From: Eubacterium multiforme | GTDB lineage: Bacteria > Bacillota > Clostridia > Clostridiales > Clostridiaceae | DNA: 64,000 nt | Assembly (NCBI RefSeq): GCF_030813415.1 | Contig: NZ_JAUSUF010000006.1 | Span: 62,001 to 126,000 of the forward strand | Direction of reading: 5' to 3' | In this document: one piece after another, positions 1-8,132 of the stretch | Numbering within the stretch: the first letter of the stretch is position 1 | Layout: the number at the start of each line of letters is the position of its first letter | The notes under the pieces: model-generated | Databases searched by the model: none | What the model was told of the DNA's origin: nothing | The model's input: only the letters and a program-made list of their open reading frames with translations | Position numbers and translations under genes: made by a program

Positions 1-1343
1 TTTTGTGCTAAAGTCATAGCTTTTGTTGCTGCTGTAACTGTTAATTGAGCTGCTTTAAATGCTAACAATTTAACTTTTTGTGCTACCCATACTGCTCCAT
101 TTTTTATTGCCATTGCTGTATTTTTTATTATTTCTATAGTAAATTTGGCTAAGGACTTGATACAATTTAATATTCCTTTTACAAAATTAGCTACACCCTT
201 TGCTGCACTTTTTACTAGCTCTATAGTAAATTTAGCTAAAGATTTAGTTATATTAACTATTCCATTTTTAAACTTACCAATTACATTAGTTCCATTTTTT
301 ACGCCTTTTGCAAAACCTTTTACTCCATCAATACATTTTTTTGTGTTTCCAGGAAAATTTTTAAGGAATTTTACTGTTACACTTACACCTTTTCCAAAAC
401 TGCCCAATGCTTTTATAGTTGGACCTAATGCTACTGCAAATAATCCCATATATACTATAGTTTGTTGTGTGCCTTTATCCATTCCAGATAAATTTGTTAT
501 TAATTTATTTAAGTAAAGAATTAATGGAGTAAATATAGGTAATAATCTACCTCCTATTGTTGCTTCAAGTTCTTTAGTAGATTCTTTAAAAGTTCTACCT
601 GCATTTGCTGCTTGATCGCCAGTTCTAGCAAAATCTCCTTGTGCATCTTTAGTCTTAGCCATTACATAGTTATAACGTAACTGTACTTGCTCGGCTTGGC
701 TCATATCTTGAATTTTTTTATGAATGCCTTTACTTTCTGCAAATCTTTGTAGGTTAGTTTGTGTCATTATTATTCCTAACCCTTTTAAAGATTCAGTTTC
801 ACCAGTATATACTCCAGTAAGTGCTGTATTTGCTTGTTCTATAGATATATTTTTAAAAGATGCCATATCTGCTGCTAATTGAGTTAAATTCATAGAATAA
901 TCCTTAGTTTGATTAGCATTTAAACCCATACTTGAACCCATATCACCAAACTTACTAGCCATTTCTAAAGCACTAGATTGACACATCCCCATAGATTGTA
1001 AAGAAGTTTTACTCCAACTTTCAACTGTATTTGCATTATTTTTAAATACAACATCTGTTTTATTTATATTTTCGTTTAAATCACTTGCTGCTGAAAATGA
1101 AGCTTTACCTGCCAACATTAATGGAGCTGTTAATCCTAAACTTAACTTATTACCTAAACTAGAGAATTTATTAGAAAATTTATTTAATTTAGAATCAAAA
1201 GAAGATGTAGCATTTTCACTTTTCTTTAAAGTTTTTGCCACATCTTCACCTTTTTTATTTATTAAATCAAAAGCTCGTACTGTTTCTTGATAATTAATAT
1301 CAAACTTAGCACCAGCCTTAAATACTTCTGCTATTAGTTCCAC
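1..1343 (-). CDS. phage tail tape measure protein (3' part lies outside window)
   Basis: This minus-strand frame stays open from position 1343 through the left edge, so about 447 N-terminal residues are present and the C-terminus is missing. The reading is Ala/Lys/Thr-rich with repeated helical blocks (recurring KFTIE-like and KSAAKG/KNGAV-like segments at roughly 20-360), typical of TP901-type tape measure proteins that set tail length. The ribosome binding site GGGAGG at 1344-1350 is clear, but no ATG follows; GTG at 1341-1343 is the nearest normal start, while the spacing would better fit an ATA codon at 1332-1334. It follows the tail chaperone pair, the usual order in siphoviruses. Product call is secure, start is not. 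Confidence 0.85.
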   Translation of the reverse strand, partial: MELIAEVFKAGAKFDINYQETVRAFDLINKKGEDVAKTLKKSENATSSFDSKLNKFSNKFSSLGNKLSLGLTAPLMLAGKASFSAASDLNENINKTDVVFKNNANTVESWSKTSLQSMGMCQSSALEMASKFGDMGSSMGLNANQTKDYSMNLTQLAADMASFKNISIEQANTALTGVYTGETESLKGLGIIMTQTNLQRFAESKGIHKKIQDMSQAEQVQLRYNYVMAKTKDAQGDFARTGDQAANAGRTFKESTKELEATIGGRLLPIFTPLILYLNKLITNLSGMDKGTQQTIVYMGLFAVALGPTIKALGSFGKGVSVTVKFLKNFPGNTKKCIDGVKGFAKGVKNGTNVIGKFKNGIVNITKSLAKFTIELVKSAAKGVANFVKGILNCIKSLAKFTIEIIKNTAMAIKNGAVWVAQKVKLLAFKAAQLTVTAATKAMTLAQ

Positions 1344-1353
1344 CTCCCTTCTT

Positions 1354-1689
1354 TTATAGGAGTTTATTTAATAATTTATTTTGTTTATTTTTAATCTTTT
1401 TAACTTTATGCATTTTTTCAGCATAAGTTAAATTATTTTTAGTTCCCCCTACATAATCCATATAATCAAGTGACTCACCATTTAAAACCTGATAAATAGC
1501 ATTTTCTAGTACATATTGATTATGTATTCTTTCATTAAAATACTGTTTAATAGTTCCATCTATAATCACTACTGCATCTGTTATTCGCATATTTATTATA
1601 ATTGAATAAGCATTACACTTTACTAATAAACCAATTAAATCACAGCCTATATTTTCTAATGTAATGCTGTAGTAAAAGCCTTTAAGCAA
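1354..1689 (-). CDS. tail assembly chaperone downstream frame (GT-like), possibly made by frameshift
   Basis: This 111-codon frame has no convincing start of its own: the first usable codon is a TTG at 1687-1689 with no good ribosome binding site, and it overlaps the end of the preceding gene by 34 bases in the -1 frame. Position between the tail tube gene and the tape measure gene is where siphoviruses encode the G/GT tail chaperones, whose second frame is normally reached by programmed frameshifting. The C-terminus is Lys/Asn-rich. Function is inferred from position and architecture; the sequence itself shows no motif I recognise. Confidence 0.6.
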   Translation of the reverse strand: MLKGFYYSITLENIGCDLIGLLVKCNAYSIIINMRITDAVVIIDGTIKQYFNERIHNQYVLENAIYQVLNGESLDYMDYVGGTKNNLTYAEKMHKVKKIKNKQNKLLNKLL

Positions 1690-2213
1690 GCTTGAAAATC
1701 TTCACTATCTAATATTTTCTTTAACATAGCAAATGTTACATTTATTTTTTGGTTTTGTATTTCTTCTACTTTTACATCAAATAAACTTGCTAGTGTCTTT
1801 TCAATAACTTTTGCATTTGGATAATATCTCTCAATTATTGCAGTATATACCAAATTAAAAGCGTTATCTAAAGACATACTTTGCACTTTATCTCCTAAAA
1901 TATTTAGTTCAATATTTAAATTTTTTGTTTTTAAAGATATTACCTCTTCGATTATCTTTGCTTGCTCTTTTTCATCTTTCTCTTCGTATTCATCCATACT
2001 CATTTTAGATTCAATGTCTTCCTTTAAACTTTCTTGCCATTCTACTTGTTTTTTAGAATAAGCCATCATTAAATCCCTTTTTTCATTACTACCACCACCA
2101 AATAGTGCCAACACCTCATTTTTAATACCTAATTTGTTTATTAAATTAATTAATTCTATTCCTTTTTTTGTTGTTATTTCTAGTTCAAACTCATTTAATT
2201 TTTCTATATTCAT
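1656..2213 (-). CDS. tail assembly chaperone, upstream frame (G-like)
   Basis: A 185-residue soluble, acidic, helical protein encoded directly after the tail tube gene and before the tape measure gene. That position and the overlap with a second frame are hallmarks of the tail assembly chaperone, which binds the tape measure protein during tail assembly. The start ATG at 2211-2213 is preceded by AGGAGAG. The last residues before the stop are encoded in the region overlapping the 1354-1689 frame; a C-TTA-AAG run at 1680-1686 could allow a -1 slip. No catalytic motif is visible. Family assignment rests on synteny. Confidence 0.65.
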   Translation of the reverse strand: MNIEKLNEFELEITTKKGIELINLINKLGIKNEVLALFGGGSNEKRDLMMAYSKKQVEWQESLKEDIESKMSMDEYEEKDEKEQAKIIEEVISLKTKNLNIELNILGDKVQSMSLDNAFNLVYTAIIERYYPNAKVIEKTLASLFDVKVEEIQNQKINVTFAMLKKILDSEDFQACLKAFTTALH

Positions 2214-2229
2214 TCAATTCTCTCCTTTA

Positions 2230-2796
2230 TTATTCATTTTTTGATTTAACCATTTGAGTAAAATTAGAAAATACTTCAACAGGTTTTATTTTCCCATCAT
2301 ATGCATTTTCCAATGATATTTTAAATGATGCATTTTCTTTACCCTTCATATCGAATTTAATTCCTTCTTTATTAAAAACATCTCTTATTAAAATTATTGT
2401 TGGATCTCCACTTTTATTTTCACCTACTACTAAAACATCTTTATATTTTTCTTCTGCTATAATTCCATAACTTGCTACATAATGACCTTCACCTACTTTA
2501 TCTAGCAAACTACTCTCTATAAGTTTCTCATTTAAATCAAGCAAATCACCTGTTATCTTTACATCCCATTCTGATACTCTTTGCCATCCTTTAACTTTTT
2601 TTGCCGCATTTTTTATCACATCAATTTTAGGTTTAATATTTATTGTAAGTTTATCTTCAAAATACCCTAGCACCTTATCTTTTAATGCTTCTACATATCC
2701 CTTAGTTGCTTGTACATCAGTAAAATCTCCAATATAAACTGCTCCCTCATCAACTAGCATATTTTTCTCACTAGCATTCCCGTAATCTATTGTCAT
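2230..2796 (-). CDS. major tail (tube) protein
   Basis: A 188-residue protein starting MTIDYGNASE and rich in beta-forming segments, located between the head-tail connector genes and the tail chaperone genes. The sequence order (short N-terminal segment, conserved G-x-V-x-IGD stretch near residues 17-24, then alternating beta strands with a KITGDL segment near 80-86) fits siphovirus tail tube subunits that stack as rings around the tape measure. Start supported by a purine-rich site 10 bases upstream. No Ig-like extension is present. The call rests on synteny plus general composition. Confidence 0.7.
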   Translation of the reverse strand: MTIDYGNASEKNMLVDEGAVYIGDFTDVQATKGYVEALKDKVLGYFEDKLTINIKPKIDVIKNAAKKVKGWQRVSEWDVKITGDLLDLNEKLIESSLLDKVGEGHYVASYGIIAEEKYKDVLVVGENKSGDPTIILIRDVFNKEGIKFDMKGKENASFKISLENAYDGKIKPVEVFSNFTQMVKSKNE

Positions 2797-2806
2797 CTAA
2801 TCACTC

Positions 2807-3169
2807 CTAACTATATTTTTTTATGTTATACATTAACACTGCTTTAAATTTATCTTTATCTATATAATCGCTATACCAAACATTTTCTCTTACAATCCAA
2901 TCCAAATTACTAAACTTAAAATTATTTAATAACTTATCTAACTGCATTGTTTCATTTATTATTTTTATTTTATTTTCTTTTAATCCAACTAATTTAACTT
3001 CAAGTGAAATCAAAGTACAATGACCATTTTTAGTATCCATCATTGATTTACCTATCTTGAACTCTTTCGCAATATTTCCATTCTTAAAATTAAAATCATC
3101 TGTAATAATATCAACTCCATTTGGTACAATATTGCTTAATTCTTTGTAATATTGAATAATATCTATCAT
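2807..3169 (-). CDS. tail terminator / tail completion protein
   Basis: This 120-residue protein overlaps the preceding HK97-gp10-like gene by one base (stop/start TAATG-type junction at 3169) and precedes the tail tube gene by 10 bases. In the conserved order connector, head closure, gp10-like, terminator, tube, this slot belongs to the tail terminator, which caps the tail tube and joins it to the head. The alternating beta strands and a C-terminal segment ending in VLMYNIKKYS fit the small alpha/beta terminator fold. No direct motif supports the call. Confidence 0.6.
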   Translation of the reverse strand: MIDIIQYYKELSNIVPNGVDIITDDFNFKNGNIAKEFKIGKSMMDTKNGHCTLISLEVKLVGLKENKIKIINETMQLDKLLNNFKFSNLDWIVRENVWYSDYIDKDKFKAVLMYNIKKYS

Positions 3170-3510
3170 TAATCAAATACCTTTCTTAAATGTTTAATAT
3201 AAATATTCTCAAACTTTTTAATATCCCTTTTAAATGTACTTCTCAAATAGCTCTTATTTTCAAATTCAACTTTTCTTGCATATATTAAAGGACTACCAAC
3301 TTCAAAGCTTGAATGAGTATCTGTTAGCTCTGTATTAAAAGTAATACTCTTTTTTAAAGCACCAGGGCTAATTGAACCCTTCTCTTTACTACCAACTGGA
3401 GTAACACTTTGTACATCAGCAGTAACAGTAACAGCACATTCTTTAGTTGCATCTTCCATACATTTAATAATTTGATCTCTAAGTTTTAAAATATTATTTT
3501 CTACATACAT
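3169..3510 (-). CDS. HK97 gp10-like head-tail joining protein
   Basis: A 113-residue protein with the pattern typical of the HK97 gp10 family: an N-terminal helix, a VTPVGS...GALKKSI segment near residues 36-55, then a VGSPLIYARKVEFEN segment near 71-85 and a RSTF segment. Members form part of the neck that connects the filled head to the tail. It overlaps its upstream neighbour by 17 bases and its downstream neighbour by one base, indicating tight translational coupling. This is the best recognisable protein of the four-gene connector block. Confidence 0.8.
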   Translation of the reverse strand: MYVENNILKLRDQIIKCMEDATKECAVTVTADVQSVTPVGSKEKGSISPGALKKSITFNTELTDTHSSFEVGSPLIYARKVEFENKSYLRSTFKRDIKKFENIYIKHLRKVFD

Positions 3511-3814
3511 CTATATCACACTCCAAAATCGCATATACCTTATACTCTTTCCAATCTTTCTTCTCCTCAACTTTATAGGTAATATCATCTACAACAATTA
3601 CATCATCAACATTTAGATTTTCATTGCAATACATTTGTAATTTTGATTTTATTTGACTTCCCCAAGTATATTTAATTGCTTTTTCTAGGATTGGTTGAAT
3701 ATCACATTTGAAAGGTTGCTTTAAAATGTAATTTTTATTAATCATCATATTTTCTCTTAACTCTTCTAATTCAGTTGTAAAATATATATCTTCATATATT
3801 TCCATTAAACCCAC
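3494..3814 (-). CDS. head closure / head-tail adaptor protein
   Basis: A 106-residue protein starting MGLMEIYEDI with a beta-rich second half (LNVDDVIVVDDITYKVEEKK). It lies between the gp6-like connector gene and the gp10-like gene and overlaps both, which is the usual place of the small beta-barrel stopper (gp16-like) that closes the head after packaging. A second Met at residue 4 is an alternative start. Function is from gene order; no specific motif is visible. Confidence 0.6.
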   Translation of the reverse strand: MGLMEIYEDIYFTTELEELRENMMINKNYILKQPFKCDIQPILEKAIKYTWGSQIKSKLQMYCNENLNVDDVIVVDDITYKVEEKKDWKEYKVYAILECDIDVCRK

Positions 3815-4089
3815 ACCTCTGCCTTTTTATTTGTAGGTTTAGGTAATAATCCCTTAATGTCATTAAAAACATTTTTAATTCCACCATCTACATATGTAAT
3901 TTGTTTCTCACCTATCTTGTATTGTTTTATTGATGGATTTTGATTTAAATAAGCTTTTAAATTTTGAGTTAATAATATAATTGCACTATTAAAATTTTCT
4001 AAAATATAGAATCTTGTATATTTTTTTGTATCATTTAAATAATAATAAATTTGATCTACAGCTATATCTCTTATTTCATTATCTGTCAT
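3805..4089 (-). CDS. head-tail connector (gp6-like adaptor)
   Basis: A 94-residue largely helical protein immediately downstream of the major capsid gene. Small all-helical proteins in this slot belong to the gp6/gp15 connector family that binds the portal ring from outside. The start ATG follows AAGGAGG with good spacing. It overlaps the next gene by 10 bases. The C-terminal residues are Lys/Pro-rich (LLPKPTNKK). Inferred from synteny and helix content. Confidence 0.6.
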   Translation of the reverse strand: MTDNEIRDIAVDQIYYYLNDTKKYTRFYILENFNSAIILLTQNLKAYLNQNPSIKQYKIGEKQITYVDGGIKNVFNDIKGLLPKPTNKKAEVWV

Positions 4090-4152
4090 CTGTATTTCCT
4101 CCTTTTATATAAAATTAAGGGCATACAATTATATGTATACCCCCCTTATATA

Positions 4153-4959
4153 TTAGACTTGTGAAGCTTCTAATGTATATTTTAAAGCTGCTATCGCTTC
4201 TTTTCTTAAAACAATAGATCCATAAACATCTAGTCCTCTTACACCATCTGCAAATGCAGATTGTAATCTTAATGCTTCTGTTTCTTGTAATTGTCTACCA
4301 AAACCAGATCCTGATTTATGCATAGCGATTATAGTATCTGCTGGAAGCTCTTCACTTTCTACAACTTGAAGTCCATTAATTTTTTGTCCTTCTACTATTC
4401 CATTTTCAAGCACTACTGGATTTCTAGTAAATCTATCATCTTTAGCTAATAATCCTAATATTTCAGCATCTACAACAACGTATCTATTTACTTTTGGTAC
4501 TTTCTTCTTGCTTAACTTAGTTCCTAGATCAACTATATTATCATAAACATTTTTTGTATTTAATACTATAGCCTTACTCTTTCCAATAGTTTCTCCTGCA
4601 CCTGCTGCTACTGTAATAAAAAAGTCTGTATCTTCTTTTTCTTTTAATTTTGCAGCTTCATCTGCAATAGTATCTTGCATTACATCCTTAACTGCTTGTA
4701 CCTTGTCTAAATCATCCATTGTCATTGCAAAATACTTCTTTTTATCAAAGACTAAATCTACTGGAGTAGTTGTAACCTTATCCCATTCAATGTTACCTGT
4801 ATAGTCTTTTACATCCCCTGTTGTTAATCTATTAAATGTTACTTTACTTCCATCTGTTCTAGCAGGTTTTGTTGAAATAAGTTCTGCAACTGAAGTCTTT
4901 CTAAATTCTGTTATTAATCCTGCTTCCCATAATACCTTTTTAAATGAATCTATAGCCAT
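4153..4959 (-). CDS. major capsid protein
   Basis: A 268-residue protein between the scaffold gene and the connector genes, preceded by an excellent AAGGAGG site. It has the usual features of phage coat proteins: an N-terminal helical segment, a VTFNRL...TGDVKDY segment, a long charged helix near 85-110, and a domain with YVVVDAEILGLLAKDDRF near 168-186 followed by an NGLQVVESEELP hairpin typical of P22/SU10-type coat proteins. There is no sign of a fused maturation protease, consistent with a separate scaffold gene. Call is strong from position, size and composition. Confidence 0.85.
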   Translation of the reverse strand: MAIDSFKKVLWEAGLITEFRKTSVAELISTKPARTDGSKVTFNRLTTGDVKDYTGNIEWDKVTTTPVDLVFDKKKYFAMTMDDLDKVQAVKDVMQDTIADEAAKLKEKEDTDFFITVAAGAGETIGKSKAIVLNTKNVYDNIVDLGTKLSKKKVPKVNRYVVVDAEILGLLAKDDRFTRNPVVLENGIVEGQKINGLQVVESEELPADTIIAMHKSGSGFGRQLQETEALRLQSAFADGVRGLDVYGSIVLRKEAIAALKYTLEASQV

Positions 4960-5096
4960 ATGTTTGGCCTCCTTTTATATCTAATATAGTAGTTATTTTT
5001 CTTTTTGGACTAAATCAAACTTTAAAAAAGTCCATAAAAAAAGACTATGTTTTTTTTGCTATATATCATTTCAAGCAATTTTTCATAATCTTTTTC

Positions 5097-5708
5097 TTAG
5101 TTATTATTGTTATTAAAATAGTCTAAAGCTTCTTCCATACTTAAATTGTCATTTTGTAATAAACTCTCATAAGTTTTAGCTGTTGCTGTTCCTTCTTTCT
5201 TTGGTGGTTTATATCCACCATTTAATTTACTTTGCACCTGGCTATTTATATAAGTTTTCATACTATTTTCAAATAAATCAATGTTAGCATTTGTTACTTC
5301 TTCATTTTCACCTAACACAAAATCAATTAAATTACCTGGTATATTTTTTTCTGTTAATGTATCTTTAAATTTAGCAACCATTTCGGCTCTAGCAGATTTT
5401 TTATCAGCTTTATCAAGTCTTTCTTCTAATTCCCTAATCTTTTTTTGTTCAGGAGTTTCTTTTTTATTAGTCGCTTTTAAAACTTCTGCCTCTATTAATT
5501 TTTGCATGGTATTATTCTTGAAAGTATCGATTGCTTTCGTAACCTTTCCATCCATTAAACCTTGTATATCTTTATTACTTGCAAGTAATTTATTAAAGCC
5601 ATCCACATCAGTAATTGGCTTTGCAAAACCATTACTAAGGATAATTTCATCAATATCCTTATCGTCCTCTACTTTATTAATTAAATTTAATAATTCACTT
5701 TTTAACAT
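5097..5708 (-). CDS. capsid scaffolding protein (DUF4355/GP20-like)
   Basis: A 203-residue highly charged protein with a long central coiled coil (about residues 75-120, EQKKIRELEERLDKADKK) and a low-complexity Asn-rich tail, directly upstream of the major capsid gene. This is the classic profile of phage scaffolding proteins that template procapsid assembly. The C-terminal part with a YKPPKK motif resembles other Gram-positive phage scaffolds. The 137-bp spacer before the capsid gene contains a weak hairpin that might adjust the scaffold to capsid ratio. Confidence 0.8.
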   Translation of the reverse strand: MLKSELLNLINKVEDDKDIDEIILSNGFAKPITDVDGFNKLLASNKDIQGLMDGKVTKAIDTFKNNTMQKLIEAEVLKATNKKETPEQKKIRELEERLDKADKKSARAEMVAKFKDTLTEKNIPGNLIDFVLGENEEVTNANIDLFENSMKTYINSQVQSKLNGGYKPPKKEGTATAKTYESLLQNDNLSMEEALDYFNNNNN

Positions 5709-5767
5709 AATTCCTCCATTCCCTATATAGTTGTAAAAAAAACTATATAGTTAAATTTATACATAAT

Positions 5768-5802
5768 AAAAGCACCTACTCTTTATCTAAGTAAGTGCCT
5801 TT
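5768..5802 (-). terminator. Rho-independent terminator
   Basis: On the minus strand GGCACTTAC pairs with GTAGGTGCT (one G-T pair) around an 11-base loop and is followed by TTTTATTATG. It lies directly after the stop of the small zinc-ribbon gene and ahead of the scaffold gene, so it should separate or attenuate scaffold/capsid transcription. Confidence 0.65.
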
Positions 5803-5968
5803 AATTTATTTCTTTACCATTTTCATATGCTTCTCGTGCTTCTTTAAGTAACATTTTATTAGGTCCTATTAGACCGTTTAATTTTTCATTTGGACCACTA
5901 TTTTGATAATTACAATTATCGCAAATATCAAACATACCTACCTCTTTACTACATACTGGACATTTCAC
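5801..5968 (-). CDS. 55-residue CPCC-like zinc ribbon protein
   Basis: A short reading frame of 55 residues starting at GTG 5966-5968 behind AAAGGAG with 9-base spacing. It carries CPVC at residues 3-6 and CDNC at 16-19, followed by NSGPNEKLNG and a conserved-looking NKMLLKEAREAY segment. The spacing of the Cys pairs and the PN...L.EAR..Y tail match the pattern of the small CPCC cysteine-rich family, though with one Cys of the first motif changed. It probably binds one zinc. Its role between portal/minor head genes and the scaffold is unknown. Confidence 0.65.
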   Translation of the reverse strand: MKCPVCSKEVGMFDICDNCNYQNSGPNEKLNGLIGPNKMLLKEAREAYENGKEIN

Positions 5969-6015
5969 TTTTTATAACTCCTTTATTTAAAATAGTGACT
6001 ACATTAAATAAGTTT

Positions 6016-6262
6016 TTAATACCAGATTGAAATATCTTCTTCTAAATAGTTATTTATTTCTTTAAATTTCTTCATCATACTATAAACATGATTTAAATAA
6101 AATTTATGATTAGTTATATCTTTTTCAGCTATCTTTATTAAATTAAATTCATTAGCATATTAAATACTACTTCTCCAAATTCTCCCGTATGCTCTAGTTG
6201 ATATAAATATAATACTTTATTCTCTTTTATATAACTCTTTTTTACATATACCGCACTTACTT
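6016..6262 (-). pseudogene. frameshifted remnant of a small phage protein
   Basis: After an AAGGAG site (6264-6269) there is no intact frame, but two neighbouring frames contain protein-like segments: one reading SYIKENKVLYLYQLEHTG then ending near 6160, and another continuing FNLIKIAEKDITNHKFYLN and ending LEEDISIWY at 6016. Joined by a one-base shift near 6160-6170 they would give a single protein of about 75-85 residues. A third frame at the 5' end shows a CxxC motif (KCGICKK). I read this as a decayed gene; no function can be assigned. Confidence 0.45.
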
Positions 6263-6289
6263 TCTCCTTATTATTTAATTAAACTCTCT

Positions 6290-6547
6290 TTATTGATTAT
6301 TCTTTTGATATAATAATTCATCATAAAGTTTATATAATTTAATACCTAAGTTATTTACTTTTTCTTGATTATCCATACCATTAAATACAATTTCATCATT
6401 TATTAATAATTGTACTTCTCTAAAATCAGCTCTATTAATTTCAAATTCAATGAAGTTCTCATATTCAACTAAATAATTTATATAGTCTTTAACTCCTGAA
6501 ATATTTATTAATAAATCATACAAGGCTTTTCTTAATTTAAAACTCAT
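6290..6547 (-). CDS. hypothetical phage protein, paralogue of 6604-6918
   Basis: An 85-residue acidic protein, not recognised. Its N-terminus (KLRKALYDLLINI) and C-terminus (KLYKLYDELLYQKNNQ) resemble those of the next upstream gene (KLKKILFEYLLNM and KKLQTIYDELYYQTN), so the two are diverged tandem duplicates. It lies between the head genes and the scaffold, in a cluster of small genes. Predicted helices at both ends with a beta-rich centre. Confidence 0.65.
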   Translation of the reverse strand: MSFKLRKALYDLLINISGVKDYINYLVEYENFIEFEINRADFREVQLLINDEIVFNGMDNQEKVNNLGIKLYKLYDELLYQKNNQ

Positions 6548-6603
6548 TTTTATTACTCCTTAAGTTTGAATATAATAAAATTAATTTATATGATAAAGTT
6601 GTA

Positions 6604-6918
6604 TTAATTAGTTTGATAATATAATTCATCATATATTGTTTGAAGTTTTTTACCATCTTCATTTAAATAATCTTGATTTACAAATCCTATCTCTATTTGT
6701 TTATCCGCAACATATTGTAGTAATTTCGTTTCGTTAATATCATCTATCTCAAAGTATATATATTCACCTGAATCTTTTTTATTTTTAATTATATTATCTT
6801 TTATAATTATTAAATCAATTATGGTATCATCTACATCATCTTTATAACAGTTTTTCTCATTGCTTAACATATTTAATAGGTATTCAAACAATATTTTTTT
6901 TAATTTAATCTTACACAT
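6604..6918 (-). CDS. hypothetical phage protein, paralogue of 6290-6547
   Basis: A 104-residue acidic protein, family not recognised. It shares with its downstream neighbour the same layout: a basic helical N-terminus, a central acidic beta-like stretch (IYFEIDDINE near 75-84) and a closing LQTIYDELYYQ helix. Such small paralogues next to the minor head gene may be decoration or internal head proteins, but nothing in the sequence proves this. Confidence 0.65.
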   Translation of the reverse strand: MCKIKLKKILFEYLLNMLSNEKNCYKDDVDDTIIDLIIIKDNIIKNKKDSGEYIYFEIDDINETKLLQYVADKQIEIGFVNQDYLNEDGKKLQTIYDELYYQTN

Positions 6919-7199
6919 TTTTTAACCTCTTTACTAACCTTTCATCTGTTGAATTACATTGAATTAAATTACCCATATCTGGGTTTATAGTTATTTTAAT
7001 CTTATAAACTTATGGTTATTCTTTTTAAGTTTTTCTTTTACTTTTAATAGTTAAGTTAATGTTTTATAGATTTCACTCATCTATATTATAGTTCAAATCT
7101 TGAAAATCTTTCAATGGCCTAGGTATATTTTTTGAACCAATTATATTTTTATAATTATTAAATTACTTCTTATGTTTTGATTTATATTTATCTTTTAGA
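6919..7199 (-). other. non-coding gap with a protein-like remnant
   Basis: No intact gene. On the minus strand a frame in line with the alternative C-terminus of the upstream minor head gene reads NIIGSKNIPRPLKDFQDL and then stops near 7077, without any start codon. It looks like a decayed fragment formerly fused to, or downstream of, the minor head protein. Confidence 0.4.
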
Positions 7200-8132
7200 T
7201 TATCTTTGCCTAATTCTTTTTTCTTGATACCATTCTTTATAATCTTTATAACTGATATTTTTCTTATTCATATTATCTATACGATTATTAGGTGTATAAT
7301 CTTTATTAGGAATTAATATATAAGTACATCTATCATTTACATGGCGTGGTAATTCTGGTCTATCTTCATCAACTTTAAAGACTTTTCCATCATCACTAGC
7401 ACATTTCTCACATGTTTTACTATCTAAGGTAGCACTATATAATAAATTTTTAAAATCATTATTATCTTTAAAAAATTGTTCATTTGCTGCATTTTGTACT
7501 CTTACCACTTCATTTCTAACTAATCTTGTAGTACACATTTTATTGACTTTAAACTTTTTTCTTATTTCTTTTTCTATTTTATTAAGATTAGTTTCACCTC
7601 TAAGAAATTTTCTTATTTCATGTTTTACTTTTTTAGATAAATCATTTTTATTTGTCCAGATTCTATTACTATAATTTTCCCCTTTGATAGTATGCTTTAA
7701 TATTTTTTCTAAATCTCTTTTACTTATCTTTTCTAATGTAAAATCCATACCTAAAGATACTAGATAATTATTTATATTATATTTATCCTTTACTTGGTCT
7801 TTTAACTGCTTTGTTATCAGTTTATTTTCCTCTTTATATTCATCAGAAAATATATTAGTAACTGTTTTATCTAACTTAGCTGTCAGCTGCTTTTGCTGTA
7901 TTAAAGTTAAGTTCATTTTATCATCTTTAACTTGATATTTAAGCATTATAGTTGCTATATTTTTAAGCAATTCTTCTGTATTTAAATCTTGTTTTTTTAA
8001 TAACTCCATTAAAGTTTTATCTGATTTTTCATATAATTCATTGGCCAACTTCAAAAAGTTCTTTATAAAAAATTGTTGATTTTTATTTAATTTGGATAAC
8101 CCTTTAATGTCTTTATAATTAAATTGTTTCAT
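7200..8132 (-). CDS. minor head protein (SPP1 gp7 / Mu F family)
   Basis: A 310-residue protein overlapping the portal gene by 14 bases. The C-terminal third carries the signature of the gp7/F family: a NEVVRVQNAANEQ helix near 207-219, a TCEKCASDDGKVF segment near 239-251 and a LPRHVNDRCTYI segment near 261-272, giving a likely Cys/His metal site. These proteins are packed in small number with the portal and help DNA ejection or head assembly. The frame ends EKRIRQR just after a run of six A; a shift there opens a longer, better C-terminus, so the end may be frameshifted. Confidence 0.85.
   Translation of the reverse strand: MKQFNYKDIKGLSKLNKNQQFFIKNFLKLANELYEKSDKTLMELLKKQDLNTEELLKNIATIMLKYQVKDDKMNLTLIQQKQLTAKLDKTVTNIFSDEYKEENKLITKQLKDQVKDKYNINNYLVSLGMDFTLEKISKRDLEKILKHTIKGENYSNRIWTNKNDLSKKVKHEIRKFLRGETNLNKIEKEIRKKFKVNKMCTTRLVRNEVVRVQNAANEQFFKDNNDFKNLLYSATLDSKTCEKCASDDGKVFKVDEDRPELPRHVNDRCTYILIPNKDYTPNNRIDNMNKKNISYKDYKEWYQEKRIRQR

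Noticed and set aside
145..516. Plus-strand frame of 123 codons
   Set aside because: It lies opposite the tape measure gene, has no ribosome binding site and its Pro/Phe-rich composition is a mirror of the Lys/Ala-rich true frame.
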